This document shows positions 1 to 10,130 of a stretch of 11,148 nucleotides of DNA, in pieces. The stretch spans positions 1 through 11,148 of the forward strand of contig CAMBHQ010000014.1 in the NCBI GenBank assembly GCA_945867245.1, in the 5' to 3' direction. The position numbers were made by a program, and so were the translations under genes. Source of the stretch: an uncultured Porphyromonas sp. (GTDB taxonomy: Bacteria > Bacteroidota > Bacteroidia > Bacteroidales > Porphyromonadaceae). Positions within the stretch are counted from its first letter, which is position 1. Each line of letters begins with the position of its first letter. Under the pieces are notes generated by a model. The model saw nothing but the letters and a program-made list of their open reading frames with translations, searched no databases and had not been told where the DNA came from.

Positions 1-3040
<3,040 letters not shown>

Positions 3041-3066
3041 AGTTCTTGCTAAGATATTGTTCTCGG

Positions 3067-3111
3067 CTTGGTACTAGGCACACCACATGTGTGGCGTGCC
3101 TAGTGGCCAAG
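3067..3111 (-). promoter_or_regulatory. Long hairpin in the rpoB-rpoC gap (possible RNA processing or stability element)
   Basis: Read as RNA on the minus strand, this inverted repeat starts 8 nt after the rpoB stop codon. It folds into an outer 5-bp stem (CUUGG with CCAAG), a small 2x1 internal loop, and an inner 14-bp stem with one G-U pair, capped by ACAU. The 3' side continues CCGAGAAC with no run of U, so it does not look like an intrinsic terminator, which fits the need to transcribe rpoC. A processing site, a stability element or a transcription pause are the likely roles; this is inference from structure and position. Confidence 0.7.
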
Positions 3112-3119
3112 AATACTTT

Positions 3120-6100
3120 TTAGTCGAGGGTAAAGCTAAGACCTAGACCCTTAAGCTCGTGGAGCAATACGTTGAGCGACTCTGGGATACCAGGTGTCGG
3201 CATGGGGTCACCCTTAACGATAGCTTCGTAAGCCTTGCTACGTCCCTGTACGTCATCACTCTTGATGGTGAGGATTTCCTGTAGGATGTGCGAAGCACCG
3301 AAGGCCTCGAGGGCCCACACTTCCATCTCCCCGAAACGCTGACCACCGAACTGCGCCTTACCACCGAGTGGCTGCTGTGTGATGAGCGAGTAAGGACCGA
3401 TAGAACGGGCGTGCATCTTGTCATCTACCATGTGCCCGAGCTTGAGGAAGTAGGTTACCCCCACCGTAGCAGGCTGGTCGAAGCGCTCACCCGTGCCACC
3501 ATCATAGAGGTAAGTCTTACCATTGCGTGCTAGGCCAGCCTTGTCGGTCCACTCGTTCATATCGTCGAGCGAAGCACCGTCGAAGATAGGCGTAGCGAAC
3601 TTGCAGTCGAGCTTACGTCCTGCCCAGGCTAGTACCGCCTCGAAGATCTGCCCGAGGTTCATACGGCTAGGCACCCCTAGAGGGTTCAGACAGATGTCTA
3701 CAGGCGTACCATCCTCGAGGAATGGCATATCCTCCTGACGTACCACCTTAGAGACGATACCCTTGTTACCGTGGCGACCGGCCATCTTGTCCCCTACCTG
3801 TATCTTACGCTTCTTGGCGATGTACACCTTAGCCATCTGGACGATACCCGATGGTAGCTCATCACCGATAGACTCGTCGAGCTTCTTACGGCGTAGCTCA
3901 CTGTCAATCTCCTTGCTACGCTTGAGGTAGTTTACAGTGGTCTTGTTGAGTAGGTCGTTGGTCTCAGCATCGTCTGTCCACTCGCCGAGCATAAGCTCGT
4001 TGTAGGGCAGAGCCTCTAGCTCGGCCTTGCTAAACTTAGCCCCAGCCTTGAGCTTGTCTGTACCGAGGTAGTCCTTGACCGACTTCACCTTCTTGCCCTC
4101 GGTCAGCTTTAGGAGCTTCTCGATGTAAACGGCCTTCAGGCTGTTCTGCTTCTTGCTGTACTCTTCGTCGAGGGCTTCCTGAGCTTCCTTGAGCTCGTTG
4201 CGGCCCTTCTTGTTGAGCACCTTGGAGTATAGCTTCGTATCGATTACGACACCTCGTAGCGAAGGCGTTGCCTTGAGCGAAGCATCCTTAACATCGCCAG
4301 CCTTATCCCCGAAGATAGCGCGTAGGAGCTTCTCTTCTGGTGTGGGGTCGCTCTCGCCCTTAGGCGTAATCTTACCCACGAGGATATCGCCTGGCTCTAC
4401 ACGAGCACCGATGCGGATGATACCATCAGCATTGAGGTTCTTGGTAGCGTCGTCACTAACGTTAGGGATATCCTGCGTTAGCTCTTCGAGGCCTCGCTTG
4501 GTCTCGCGCACCTCTAGGATATATTCATCTACGTGTACAGAGGTGAAGAAGTCTTCGCGTACGAGGCGCTCGTTAAGCACGATGGCATCCTCGTAGTTAT
4601 ACCCCTTCCATGGCATATAAGCCACCTGCACGTTGCGACCTAGAGCCAACTCGCCACCCTGAGTAGAGTAGCCCTCAGTCAGGATATCGCCAGCCTCGAC
4701 ACGCTGTCCCTTCTGACAGATAGGACGCAGGTCGATGGTCGTGCTCTGGTTGGTCTTGCGGAACTTGGGCAGCTCGTAGGTCGTAATCTCCTCGTCGAAG
4801 CTCACGAAGCGCTCAGCCTCGGTCCAGTCGTACTTTACCTTGATAGTCGTAGCATCTACGAAGACAATCTCACCGCTACGCTCGGCCACCACCTGCGTAC
4901 GAGAGTCGTGAACAAGCTGAGCCTCGATACCCGTACCCACAATAGGAGCCTCGGGGCGAAGGAGGGGAACAGCCTGACGCATCATGTTCGAACCCATGAG
5001 TGCACGGTTAGCATCGTCGTGCTCTAGGAATGGGATGAGCGAAGCCGCAATAGAGGCAATCTGTGTAGGCGCTACGTCCATGAGGTGTACCTCCTCTGGG
5101 CTTACCACAGGGAAGTCTGACTCTAGACGCGCCTTGATGCGGTCATTGGTGAAGCGCCCCTTCTCGTCTAGCGGGGCGTTACCCTGCGCTACGAGCATCT
5201 CCTCTTCTTCCTCGGCCGTATAGTAGCTGAGACCTTCCTCGCTGAAGTCTACCACCCCATTATTAACCTTGCGGTAAGGTGTAGAGATAAAGCCGAGGTC
5301 ATTGATCTTGGCATACACACAGAGCGAAGAGATAAGACCAATGTTTGGTCCTTCTGGCGTCTCGATAGGACAGAGACGGCCATAGTGTGTATAGTGTACG
5401 TCGCGCACCTCGAAGCCTGCACGGTCGCGGCTGATACCCCCAGGACCGAGGGCCGAGATACGGCGCTTGTGTGTTATCTCTGCTAGTGGGTTCGTCTGGT
5501 CCATGAACTGAGACAGAGCGTTCGTCCCGAAGAACGAATTAACCACCGAAGACAGAGTCTTGGCATTCACGAGGTCCTCGGGCGTGAAGACTTCGTTATC
5601 ACGCACGTTCATACGGTCACGCACCGTGCGTGCCATACGTGCTAAACCTACTCCGAACTGGTTGTAGAGCTGCTCCCCTACCGTACGAACACGGCGGTTA
5701 GAGAGGTGGTCGATATCATCTACCTGAGCCTTGGAGTTAGCCAGCTCGATGAGGTACTTGATGATCTCGACGATATCCTGATTCGTCAGTACCTTTACCT
5801 CAGGGTCTGTCGTCAGGTTGAGCTTCTTATTGAGGCGGTAGCGACCTACATCCCCGAGGTCGTAACGCTTGTCCGAGAAGAATAGGTTGGTAATAACCTC
5901 GCGCGCATTGCTCTCGTCAGCGGGCTCGGCATTACGTAGCTGTCTGTATATATAATATAGAGCGTCGTGCTCGCTGTTACATGGGTCCTTCTGCAGCGTG
6001 TTGAAGATGAGGGCGTAGTCGCCTGTCTGCTTGTCTTCGCGGTGCAGTAGGATGGTCTTGTTGCCTGACTCTAGGATAGCCTCGATATGCTCCTCGGTCA

Positions 6101-6929
6101 GTTCCACGTCGCGGTCTACGAGCACTGTCGTACGCTCGATAGATACCACCTCGCCCGTATCCTCGTCGCTGAGGTCATCGATGTAAGTCTTATTGACACG
6201 ACCAGCGAGCTTGCGGCCTACACACTTCTTGAGGGCAGCCTTGCTCACCTTCACCTCCTCGGCTAGGTCAAAGAGGTCTAGGATATCCTTGTCCGTCTCG
6301 TAACCGATAGCACGTAGTAGCGTCGTTACAGGTAGCTTCTTCTTACGATCGATGTAGGCATACATCGCATTATTAACGTCCGTAGCGAACTCTATCCACG
6401 ACCCACGGAAGGGGATAATACGTGCCGAGTATAGCTGCGTACGGCTAGTGTGCATACTAGTACCAAAGAATACCCCAGGCGAACGGTGTAGCTGCGAAAC
6501 GATAACGCGCTCAGCACCGTTGATAACAAATGTACCTGACTCGGTCATGTATGGGATAGGACCGAGGAATACGTCCTGGATTACGGTATCGAAGTCTTCG
6601 TGGTCTGGGTCGGTACAATAGAGTTTGAGCTTAGCCTTGAGGGGGACGCTATAGGTCAGCCCACGGCTAAGGCACTCCTCGATAGAGTACTTGGGAGGAT
6701 CGACGTAGTAGTCTAGGAACTCAAGCACAAAGTTATTGCGAGTATCTGCGATAGGGAAGTTCTCGGCAAACACTTTGTACAGACCCTCCTTCTTACGACG
6801 CTCTGGCGGCGTATCCAGCTGGAAGAAATCCTGGAAGCTCTTGAGCTGAACCTCTAGGAAATCGGGGAATTGCAACGGATTCTTTATCGATGCAAAGTTT
6901 ATTCGCTTTTTGTTCTGGTTTGAGGCCAT
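3120..6929 (-). CDS. rpoB: DNA-directed RNA polymerase subunit beta
   Basis: Beta subunit of RNA polymerase and the rifampicin target; 1269 residues, the usual size for Bacteroidota. The start is the ATG at 6929 ([15 protein letters not shown]). The frame stays open 16 codons further upstream, but that stretch runs through an intergenic hairpin and does not resemble RpoB. Landmarks: the rifampicin region Q474-L494 (5448-5510) has wild-type residues at the classic resistance sites (Q474, D477, H487, R490, S492, L494; E. coli Q513, D516, H526, R529, S531, L533). It is followed by [12 protein letters not shown] and [14 protein letters not shown] charged Lys/Glu-rich segment spans about residues 900-1035. 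[10 protein letters not shown] follows, with K1048 matching E. coli K1065, and the C-terminus is the normal clamp segment ending GLSFTLD. No Shine-Dalgarno is visible. It follows rplL by 106 nt and precedes rpoC by 79 nt. Confidence 0.99.
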   Translation of the reverse strand: MASNQNKKRINFASIKNPLQFPDFLEVQLKSFQDFFQLDTPPERRKKEGLYKVFAENFPIADTRNNFVLEFLDYYVDPPKYSIEECLSRGLTYSVPLKAKLKLYCTDPDHEDFDTVIQDVFLGPIPYMTESGTFVINGAERVIVSQLHRSPGVFFGTSMHTSRTQLYSARIIPFRGSWIEFATDVNNAMYAYIDRKKKLPVTTLLRAIGYETDKDILDLFDLAEEVKVSKAALKKCVGRKLAGRVNKTYIDDLSDEDTGEVVSIERTTVLVDRDVELTEEHIEAILESGNKTILLHREDKQTGDYALIFNTLQKDPCNSEHDALYYIYRQLRNAEPADESNAREVITNLFFSDKRYDLGDVGRYRLNKKLNLTTDPEVKVLTNQDIVEIIKYLIELANSKAQVDDIDHLSNRRVRTVGEQLYNQFGVGLARMARTVRDRMNVRDNEVFTPEDLVNAKTLSSVVNSFFGTNALSQFMDQTNPLAEITHKRRISALGPGGISRDRAGFEVRDVHYTHYGRLCPIETPEGPNIGLISSLCVYAKINDLGFISTPYRKVNNGVVDFSEEGLSYYTAEEEEEMLVAQGNAPLDEKGRFTNDRIKARLESDFPVVSPEEVHLMDVAPTQIASIAASLIPFLEHDDANRALMGSNMMRQAVPLLRPEAPIVGTGIEAQLVHDSRTQVVAERSGEIVFVDATTIKVKYDWTEAERFVSFDEEITTYELPKFRKTNQSTTIDLRPICQKGQRVEAGDILTEGYSTQGGELALGRNVQVAYMPWKGYNYEDAIVLNERLVREDFFTSVHVDEYILEVRETKRGLEELTQDIPNVSDDATKNLNADGIIRIGARVEPGDILVGKITPKGESDPTPEEKLLRAIFGDKAGDVKDASLKATPSLRGVVIDTKLYSKVLNKKGRNELKEAQEALDEEYSKKQNSLKAVYIEKLLKLTEGKKVKSVKDYLGTDKLKAGAKFSKAELEALPYNELMLGEWTDDAETNDLLNKTTVNYLKRSKEIDSELRRKKLDESIGDELPSGIVQMAKVYIAKKRKIQVGDKMAGRHGNKGIVSKVVRQEDMPFLEDGTPVDICLNPLGVPSRMNLGQIFEAVLAWAGRKLDCKFATPIFDGASLDDMNEWTDKAGLARNGKTYLYDGGTGERFDQPATVGVTYFLKLGHMVDDKMHARSIGPYSLITQQPLGGKAQFGGQRFGEMEVWALEAFGASHILQEILTIKSDDVQGRSKAYEAIVKGDPMPTPGIPESLNVLLHELKGLGLSFTLD

Positions 6930-6975
6930 CTTGGGACTAAAAAAGGTACTAAGTATTATTAGACACAAAAGGGTC

Positions 6976-6999
6976 AAGACTCCCCTTACGGGGAATCTT
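6976..6999 (-). promoter_or_regulatory. Hairpin 2 in the rplL-rpoB gap (attenuator-like or processing site)
   Basis: On the minus-strand RNA the arms AAGAUUCCCC and GGGGAGUCUU pair over 10 bp (one G-U) around a GUAA loop, a GNRA-type tetraloop. GACCC and then UUUU follow, so a short U-tract sits 5 nt beyond the stem: a weak terminator-like arrangement that could let part of the polymerases pass. In E. coli the same gap holds an attenuator and an RNase III site (established knowledge). That this hairpin plays either part is inference. Confidence 0.6.
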
Positions 7000-7009
7000 A
7001 ACCATTATG

Positions 7010-7027
7010 ACCTGTGTTCACACAGGT
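7010..7027 (-). promoter_or_regulatory. Hairpin 1 in the rplL-rpoB gap
   Basis: A perfect 7-bp stem (ACCUGUG with CACAGGU read on the other arm) with a 4-nt UGAA loop on the minus-strand RNA. It begins 8 nt after the rplL stop codon and lies 10 nt upstream of the second hairpin. It has no U-tract of its own. It may protect the 3' end of the abundant rplL message or form part of a joint processing signal with the next hairpin. Confidence 0.55.
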
Positions 7028-7035
7028 GATGCTTG

Positions 7036-7404
7036 TTACTTAAGCTCTACTTCAGCACCTGCTTCTTCGAGGGCTGCCTTCACAGCTTCAGCAGTAGCCT
7101 TGTCTACGCCTTCCTTAACAGCAGCAGGAGCAGCGTCTACGATGTCCTTAGCTTCCTTGAGGCCAAGACCGCAGTGTTCCTTAACGGCCTTTACTACCTG
7201 GAGCTTAGCGGCACCAGCGCTCTTGAGGATTACGTCGAATGAAGTCTTCTCTTCGGCTGCAGCGGCTTCACCACCAGCAGCTACTACTACTGCAGCAGCA
7301 GCAGGCTCGATGCCATATTCGTCCTTGAGGATAGCTGCGAGTTCGCTTACTTCCTTTACTGTGAGGTTTACTAGCTGTTCAGCGATAGCTTTGATATCTG
7401 CCAT
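7036..7404 (-). CDS. rplL: 50S ribosomal protein L7/L12
   Basis: Stalk protein of the large ribosomal subunit. Dimers hang from L10 and recruit and stimulate translational GTPases such as EF-Tu and EF-G. It has 122 residues, normal for the family. The N-terminal dimerisation helices (about residues 1-33, [19 protein letters not shown]) are followed by a flexible Ala/Val/Gly-rich hinge (about 34-52). The globular C-terminal domain carries the factor-binding segment [15 protein letters not shown] and ends GAEVELK. It lies 53 nt behind rplJ, the usual pairing, since L10 and L12 form one complex. No Shine-Dalgarno is seen; the upstream sequence is A/T-rich. The downstream gap holds two hairpins, which could set the higher yield of L12 over the polymerase subunits. 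Confidence 0.99.
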   Translation of the reverse strand: MADIKAIAEQLVNLTVKEVSELAAILKDEYGIEPAAAAVVVAAGGEAAAAEEKTSFDVILKSAGAAKLQVVKAVKEHCGLGLKEAKDIVDAAPAAVKEGVDKATAEAVKAALEEAGAEVELK

Positions 7405-7457
7405 AATTATTTAGATATTTTCTTTGTTTACTTGGTTTGATTGTTGAGGCTTCGTTA

Positions 7458-7964
7458 TTACTCAGCGGCTGCCTCTTCGCCCTTGCTGTCCTTATTCTCA
7501 AGCGCAGAGAGCACGTTGCGGATAGGAGACTGTAGGAGGGCCACCACGTCGGCGATAAGCTCTTCCTTGCTCTTGATAGCAACTAGTGCGTCTAGCTGGT
7601 CTGCACCATAGAAGCCTGTCTCGGCATAAGCGCCCTTGAGGCTGATCTTGGCTGCATCCTTCTTTTCCTTGATAATATCCTTGATGAGCTTCGCAGGAGC
7701 ATTAGCTACGTTAGAGAAGAACACCATCGTATTCTTCTTGAGCGCGCTCTGGAGCTGCGAGAAGTCGCCCGTGTCGGCTAGCGCACGACGTAGGAGCGTA
7801 TTCTTCACAACAACTACCTTGATGCCAGCTGCATTAGCCTTGCGACGAAGTAGTGCAGTCTGTGCTGCATCCATACCCTCTGTATCTGCGAGGTAGAAGT
7901 GAGGATACTCGCCGAGATAGCTCTTGAGTTGCTCGATTACAACTGCCTTATTTTCTTTTCTCAT
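7458..7964 (-). CDS. rplJ: 50S ribosomal protein L10
   Basis: Base of the ribosomal stalk: the N-terminal globular domain binds 23S rRNA next to L11, and the C-terminal helix holds the L12 dimers. It has 168 residues, close to E. coli L10 (165), so two L12 dimers are the likely load (inference). The N-terminus MRKENKAVVIEQLKSYL and the segment KVVVVKNTLLRRAL are typical of the family. The C-terminal helix is followed by an acidic, Ala-rich tail. It is the only gene here with a good Shine-Dalgarno-like sequence (AAGGA, 6 nt before the ATG). The gap to rplA is 16 nt, too short for an L10 leader of the kind known elsewhere, so any autoregulatory site must overlap the end of rplA or be absent. 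Confidence 0.99.
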   Translation of the reverse strand: MRKENKAVVIEQLKSYLGEYPHFYLADTEGMDAAQTALLRRKANAAGIKVVVVKNTLLRRALADTGDFSQLQSALKKNTMVFFSNVANAPAKLIKDIIKEKKDAAKISLKGAYAETGFYGADQLDALVAIKSKEELIADVVALLQSPIRNVLSALENKDSKGEEAAAE

Positions 7965-7970
7965 TGTCTT

Positions 7971-7975
7971 TCCTT
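7971..7975 (-). promoter_or_regulatory. Shine-Dalgarno-like site of rplJ
   Basis: AAGGA on the minus strand, 6 nt before the rplJ ATG, in the short rplA-rplJ gap just after a tandem TAA TAA stop of rplA. It supports the rplJ start at 7964. It is notable because no other gene in the window has such a site. Confidence 0.55.
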
Positions 7976-7980
7976 ACTTA

Positions 7981-8676
7981 TTATTCTTCTACAGACTTAG
8001 GGTCAATCTTCACGCCTGGGCTCATCGTGCTAGAGATAAAGATACTCTTCACATAAGTACCCTTGGCAGCACTTGGCTTTAGCTTGATAAGGGTAGAGAT
8101 AAACTCTGCGGCATTCTCCTTGATCTGCTCAGCTGAGAATGACACCTTACCGATAGAGGTGTGTACAATACCCGTCTTGTCTACCTTGAAGTCGATCTTA
8201 CCGCTCTTAACTTCCTTAACAGCTGCGCCAACCTCGTTGGTCACAGTACCGCTCTTGGGGTTAGGCATCAGACCGCGGGGACCGAGGACACGACCGAGAG
8301 CACCAATCTTACCCATGATAGCGGGCTGAGTGATGATAACGTCGATATCTGTCCATCCGCCACGGATCTTCTCGATATACTCGTCTAGACCTACGTAGTC
8401 AGCACCGGCTTCCTTAGCCTCAGCTTCCTTGTCAGGAGTACAGAGGGCTAGTACGCGCACCTGCTTACCTGTACCGTGGGGTAGCGTTACTACGCCACGC
8501 ACCATCTGGTTGGCCTTACGTGGGTCTACGCCGAGACGTACGTCTACGTCTACAGAGGCATCGAACTTGGTAAGGGTAATTTCCTTCACAAGAGCAGCAG
8601 CTTCTGCTAGTGTGTAGGCCTTCCCTGGCTCGATCTTGCTCAAAGCAATCTTCTGATTCTTTGTCAGTTTGCTCAT
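7981..8676 (-). CDS. rplA: 50S ribosomal protein L1
   Basis: Large-subunit protein that binds 23S rRNA and forms the mobile L1 stalk, which helps move deacylated tRNA out through the E site. In E. coli it also represses translation of the L11-L1 message. It has 231 residues, the usual length. Typical segments are [20 protein letters not shown], the central [20 protein letters not shown] region and [13 protein letters not shown] near the C-terminus. The start at 8676 ([12 protein letters not shown]) fits the family. It lies 20 nt behind rplK, as in most bacteria. No Shine-Dalgarno is seen; the start is preceded by AAAGAAC. The frame ends with two adjacent TAA codons. Confidence 0.99.
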   Translation of the reverse strand: MSKLTKNQKIALSKIEPGKAYTLAEAAALVKEITLTKFDASVDVDVRLGVDPRKANQMVRGVVTLPHGTGKQVRVLALCTPDKEAEAKEAGADYVGLDEYIEKIRGGWTDIDVIITQPAIMGKIGALGRVLGPRGLMPNPKSGTVTNEVGAAVKEVKSGKIDFKVDKTGIVHTSIGKVSFSAEQIKENAAEFISTLIKLKPSAAKGTYVKSIFISSTMSPGVKIDPKSVEE

Positions 8677-8696
8677 GTTCTTTGATTCGTTATTGA

Positions 8697-9134
8697 TTAT
8701 CCAGGAAATTCACCCTTTACCGTGATACCCATACTGCGGGCTGTACCAGCTACCATCTTCATAGCAGACTCTACAGTGAAGCAGTTAAGGTCCACGAGCT
8801 TGTCTGTAGCAATTGCGCGCACCTGTTCCCAGGTAACCTCAGCAACCTTATTACGGTTAGGCTGAGCAGAACCGCTCTTCAGCTTAGTAATTTCCTTGAG
8901 CTGAATGGCCACAGGAGGAGTCTTAATGATGAAGTCAAAACTCTTATCAGCGTAGTAGGTGATCACTACTGGGAGCACCTTACCGGCCTGATCCTGGGTT
9001 CTGGCGTTGAACTGCTTGCAGAACTCCATTATATTGATACCCTTAGCACCAAGCGCAGGTCCTACGGGAGGTGATGGGTTAGCCGCACCACCCTTGATTT
9101 GCAATTTTAGTTGTCCAGCAATTTCTTTTGCCAT
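8697..9134 (-). CDS. rplK: 50S ribosomal protein L11
   Basis: Binds the GTPase-associated region of 23S rRNA at the base of the stalk, next to L10; the site of thiostrepton action and, in many bacteria, needed for the stringent response through RelA. It has 145 residues, the usual size being 141-147. The N-terminal domain carries the proline-rich segment [20 protein letters not shown] (about residues 19-38). The C-terminal RNA-binding domain includes the conserved RSMGITVKG near the end. The start at 9134 ([16 protein letters not shown]) matches the family. It follows nusG by 71 nt and precedes rplA by 20 nt. No Shine-Dalgarno is visible. Confidence 0.99.
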   Translation of the reverse strand: MAKEIAGQLKLQIKGGAANPSPPVGPALGAKGINIMEFCKQFNARTQDQAGKVLPVVITYYADKSFDFIIKTPPVAIQLKEITKLKSGSAQPNRNKVAEVTWEQVRAIATDKLVDLNCFTVESAMKMVAGTARSMGITVKGEFPG

Positions 9135-9205
9135 TGTTCTTTGTCTTGTTTTAGTGATTTACACTATACGAACCTTTATCCGTCGCTATACGCTCCGTAA
9201 CAAGC
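9135..9205 (-). promoter_or_regulatory. nusG-rplK gap, possible structured leader of rplK-rplA
   Basis: A 71-nt gap with no gene. On the minus-strand RNA it could close with a 6-bp helix (CUUGUU at 9204-9199 with AACAAG at 9150-9145). Inside is a small hairpin (UAGUG, loop UAAAU, CACUA; 9166-9152). It also holds two copies of the 7-mer CGTATAG, 22 nt apart. In E. coli, L1 represses its operon at a site ahead of rplK, so this is where such a site would be expected. I cannot recognise an L1-binding motif with confidence, and the helices are weak. Confidence 0.3.
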
Positions 9206-9760
9206 TTATAGTTCCTTCGTTACCTGAGCATAGCTCAGCTCGAGAGGGATCTTACGACCAAACATCTTAACCATCACCTTGAGCTTACGCTTGTCGGGGG
9301 TTACCTCCTCTACTGTCGCCTCACAGCCCGCGAATGCGTCGTCCGTTACCTTGACGATATCGCCTACATAGAAGTCGATCTCGTACTCGCCCTCGCTCTC
9401 GGCAATAGCATCTGCACGTTTCATCAGACGCTCTACCTCTAGAGGATTCATAGGCTCTGGATCTGAGCCTCTGCTACCACCGAGGAAGCCTATCACGTTG
9501 GGCGTGCTGCGGAGTCGAAACGCCACATCCCCCACGAGTGCTGCCTCTACGATGATATAACCAGGAAGGCTCGGACGCTCCTTGACAATCTTCTTACCAT
9601 TGCGCTGACTTATGACCTTCTCCGTAGGCACGAAAACCTGGGACACATAGCGCCCCAGATCCGTTAGCCGTATCTCACGGTCTAAGTCGTCCTTTACCTT
9701 GGCCTCCTTGCCCGTTACGGCACGAAGGACGTAAAACTTCTTCTCGTTTACCCCTGCCAT
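9206..9760 (-). CDS. nusG: Transcription termination/antitermination factor NusG
   Basis: Processivity factor that binds the RNA polymerase clamp through its N-terminal NGN domain and couples to ribosomal S10 or Rho through its C-terminal KOW domain. It has 184 residues from the ATG at 9760. NGN features: FYVLRAVTGKEAKVKDDL at the start and PGYIIVEAAL followed by the STPNVIGFLGG segment (central). The KOW domain covers about the last 55 residues, starting FYVGDIVKVTDDAFAGCEA. A GTG directly before the ATG, at 9763, is an alternative start that adds one residue. The secE stop codon is 3 nt upstream of the ATG, so translation is probably coupled. The pairing with secE is conserved in most bacteria. 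Confidence 0.98.
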   Translation of the reverse strand: MAGVNEKKFYVLRAVTGKEAKVKDDLDREIRLTDLGRYVSQVFVPTEKVISQRNGKKIVKERPSLPGYIIVEAALVGDVAFRLRSTPNVIGFLGGSRGSDPEPMNPLEVERLMKRADAIAESEGEYEIDFYVGDIVKVTDDAFAGCEATVEEVTPDKRKLKVMVKMFGRKIPLELSYAQVTKEL

Positions 9761-9763
9761 CAC

Positions 9764-9967
9764 TTACGCTACTGCATTATAAACGAAAGTCAGCAACTGA
9801 TTAAACAGACTATCTACAGACGTAACAAACAATGCGATGATAATGGAAGCGATCAACACAATAATAGAGCTACCCGTCAGTTCCTGACGAGTAGGCCATG
9901 TTACTTTCTGTGTCAGTTCTGTGTAAGAATCCTTGAATGCGGTTCCTATGCGACTAACTATACTCAT
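9764..9967 (-). CDS. secE: Preprotein translocase subunit SecE
   Basis: Small essential membrane subunit of the SecYEG channel; it clamps SecY and stabilises it. It has 67 residues, the short single-span form found in most bacteria (E. coli has three spans and 127 residues). An amphipathic N-terminal helix leads to the conserved VTWPTRQEL segment (about residues 22-30), followed by one membrane segment of mostly Ile, Leu, Val and Ala (about residues 33-53) and a short C-terminal tail. The start at 9967 lies 16 nt after the tRNA-Trp gene. No Shine-Dalgarno is seen; the ATG follows GAGACA. The tRNA-Trp/secE/nusG order is common in bacteria and supports the call. Confidence 0.97.
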   Translation of the reverse strand: MSIVSRIGTAFKDSYTELTQKVTWPTRQELTGSSIIVLIASIIIALFVTSVDSLFNQLLTFVYNAVA

Positions 9968-9983
9968 TGTCTCGTATTTCTAG

Positions 9984-10056
9984 CACGGGTTGAGAGACTC
10001 GAACTCCCGACACCTGGTTTTGGAGACCAGTGCTCTACCAACTGAGCTAAACCCGT
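9984..10056 (-). tRNA. trnW: tRNA-Trp (anticodon CCA)
   Basis: Folds as a full 73-nt cloverleaf: acceptor stem ACGGGTT/AACCCGT, D-arm GCTC/GAGC, anticodon stem CTGGT/ACCAG around loop CTCCAAA (anticodon CCA), and T-arm GGGAG/CTCTC with loop TTCGAGT. The A1-U72 pair and discriminator G73 are the known bacterial tryptophanyl-tRNA synthetase identity features. The 3' CCA is not encoded (G73 is followed by CTA), so it is added by nucleotidyltransferase. It lies between tuf and secE and is probably cut from a longer transcript. A hairpin ends 4 nt before its 5' end. Confidence 0.98.
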
Positions 10057-10060
10057 ATAT

Positions 10061-10100
10061 AGAGGCTTGACCTATTGCTTAGCCAGTAGGCCAAGCCTCT
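10061..10100 (-). promoter_or_regulatory. Strong hairpin between tuf and tRNA-Trp (terminator-like or processing element)
   Basis: On the minus-strand RNA the arms AGAGGCUUGGCCUA and UAGGUCAAGCCUCU pair over 14 bp with one G-U, around a 12-nt loop. The tail is only AUAU before the tRNA begins, so there is no proper U-tract. It could partly terminate transcription after tuf, protect the tuf 3' end, or mark the site where the tRNA is released. Its 5' arm resembles that of the rpoB-rpoC hairpin (CUUGGCC followed by a near match). Confidence 0.65.
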
Positions 10101-10130
10101 TAAGTTTTAAGATCCTTATCAGACGAGGGA

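Noticed and set aside
6930..6977. In-frame 16-codon extension of rpoB to an ATG at 6977
   Set aside because: It encodes [16 protein letters not shown], unlike any RpoB N-terminus I know, and its start lies at the foot of the rplL-rpoB hairpin. The ATG at 6929 gives the family N-terminus and length.
7007..7414. Plus-strand open frame of 135 codons antisense to rplL
   Set aside because: It is a Ser/Ala-rich mirror of the biased rplL codons, with no recognisable domain. The other plus-strand open frames are likewise shadows of the minus-strand genes.
10061..10100. Calling the tuf-tRNA hairpin a plain intrinsic terminator
   Set aside because: The minus-strand tail is AUAU and then the tRNA; there is no U-tract. 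The plus-strand side has only a weak T-run (AAGTTTTAAG) and no converging gene there to terminate.
3041..10130. Bacteroidota-type promoters (TTTG spaced from TAnnTTTG) in the gaps
   Set aside because: I looked through each minus-strand gap by eye and found no convincing pair of elements. The main promoter is probably upstream of the window, ahead of tuf.
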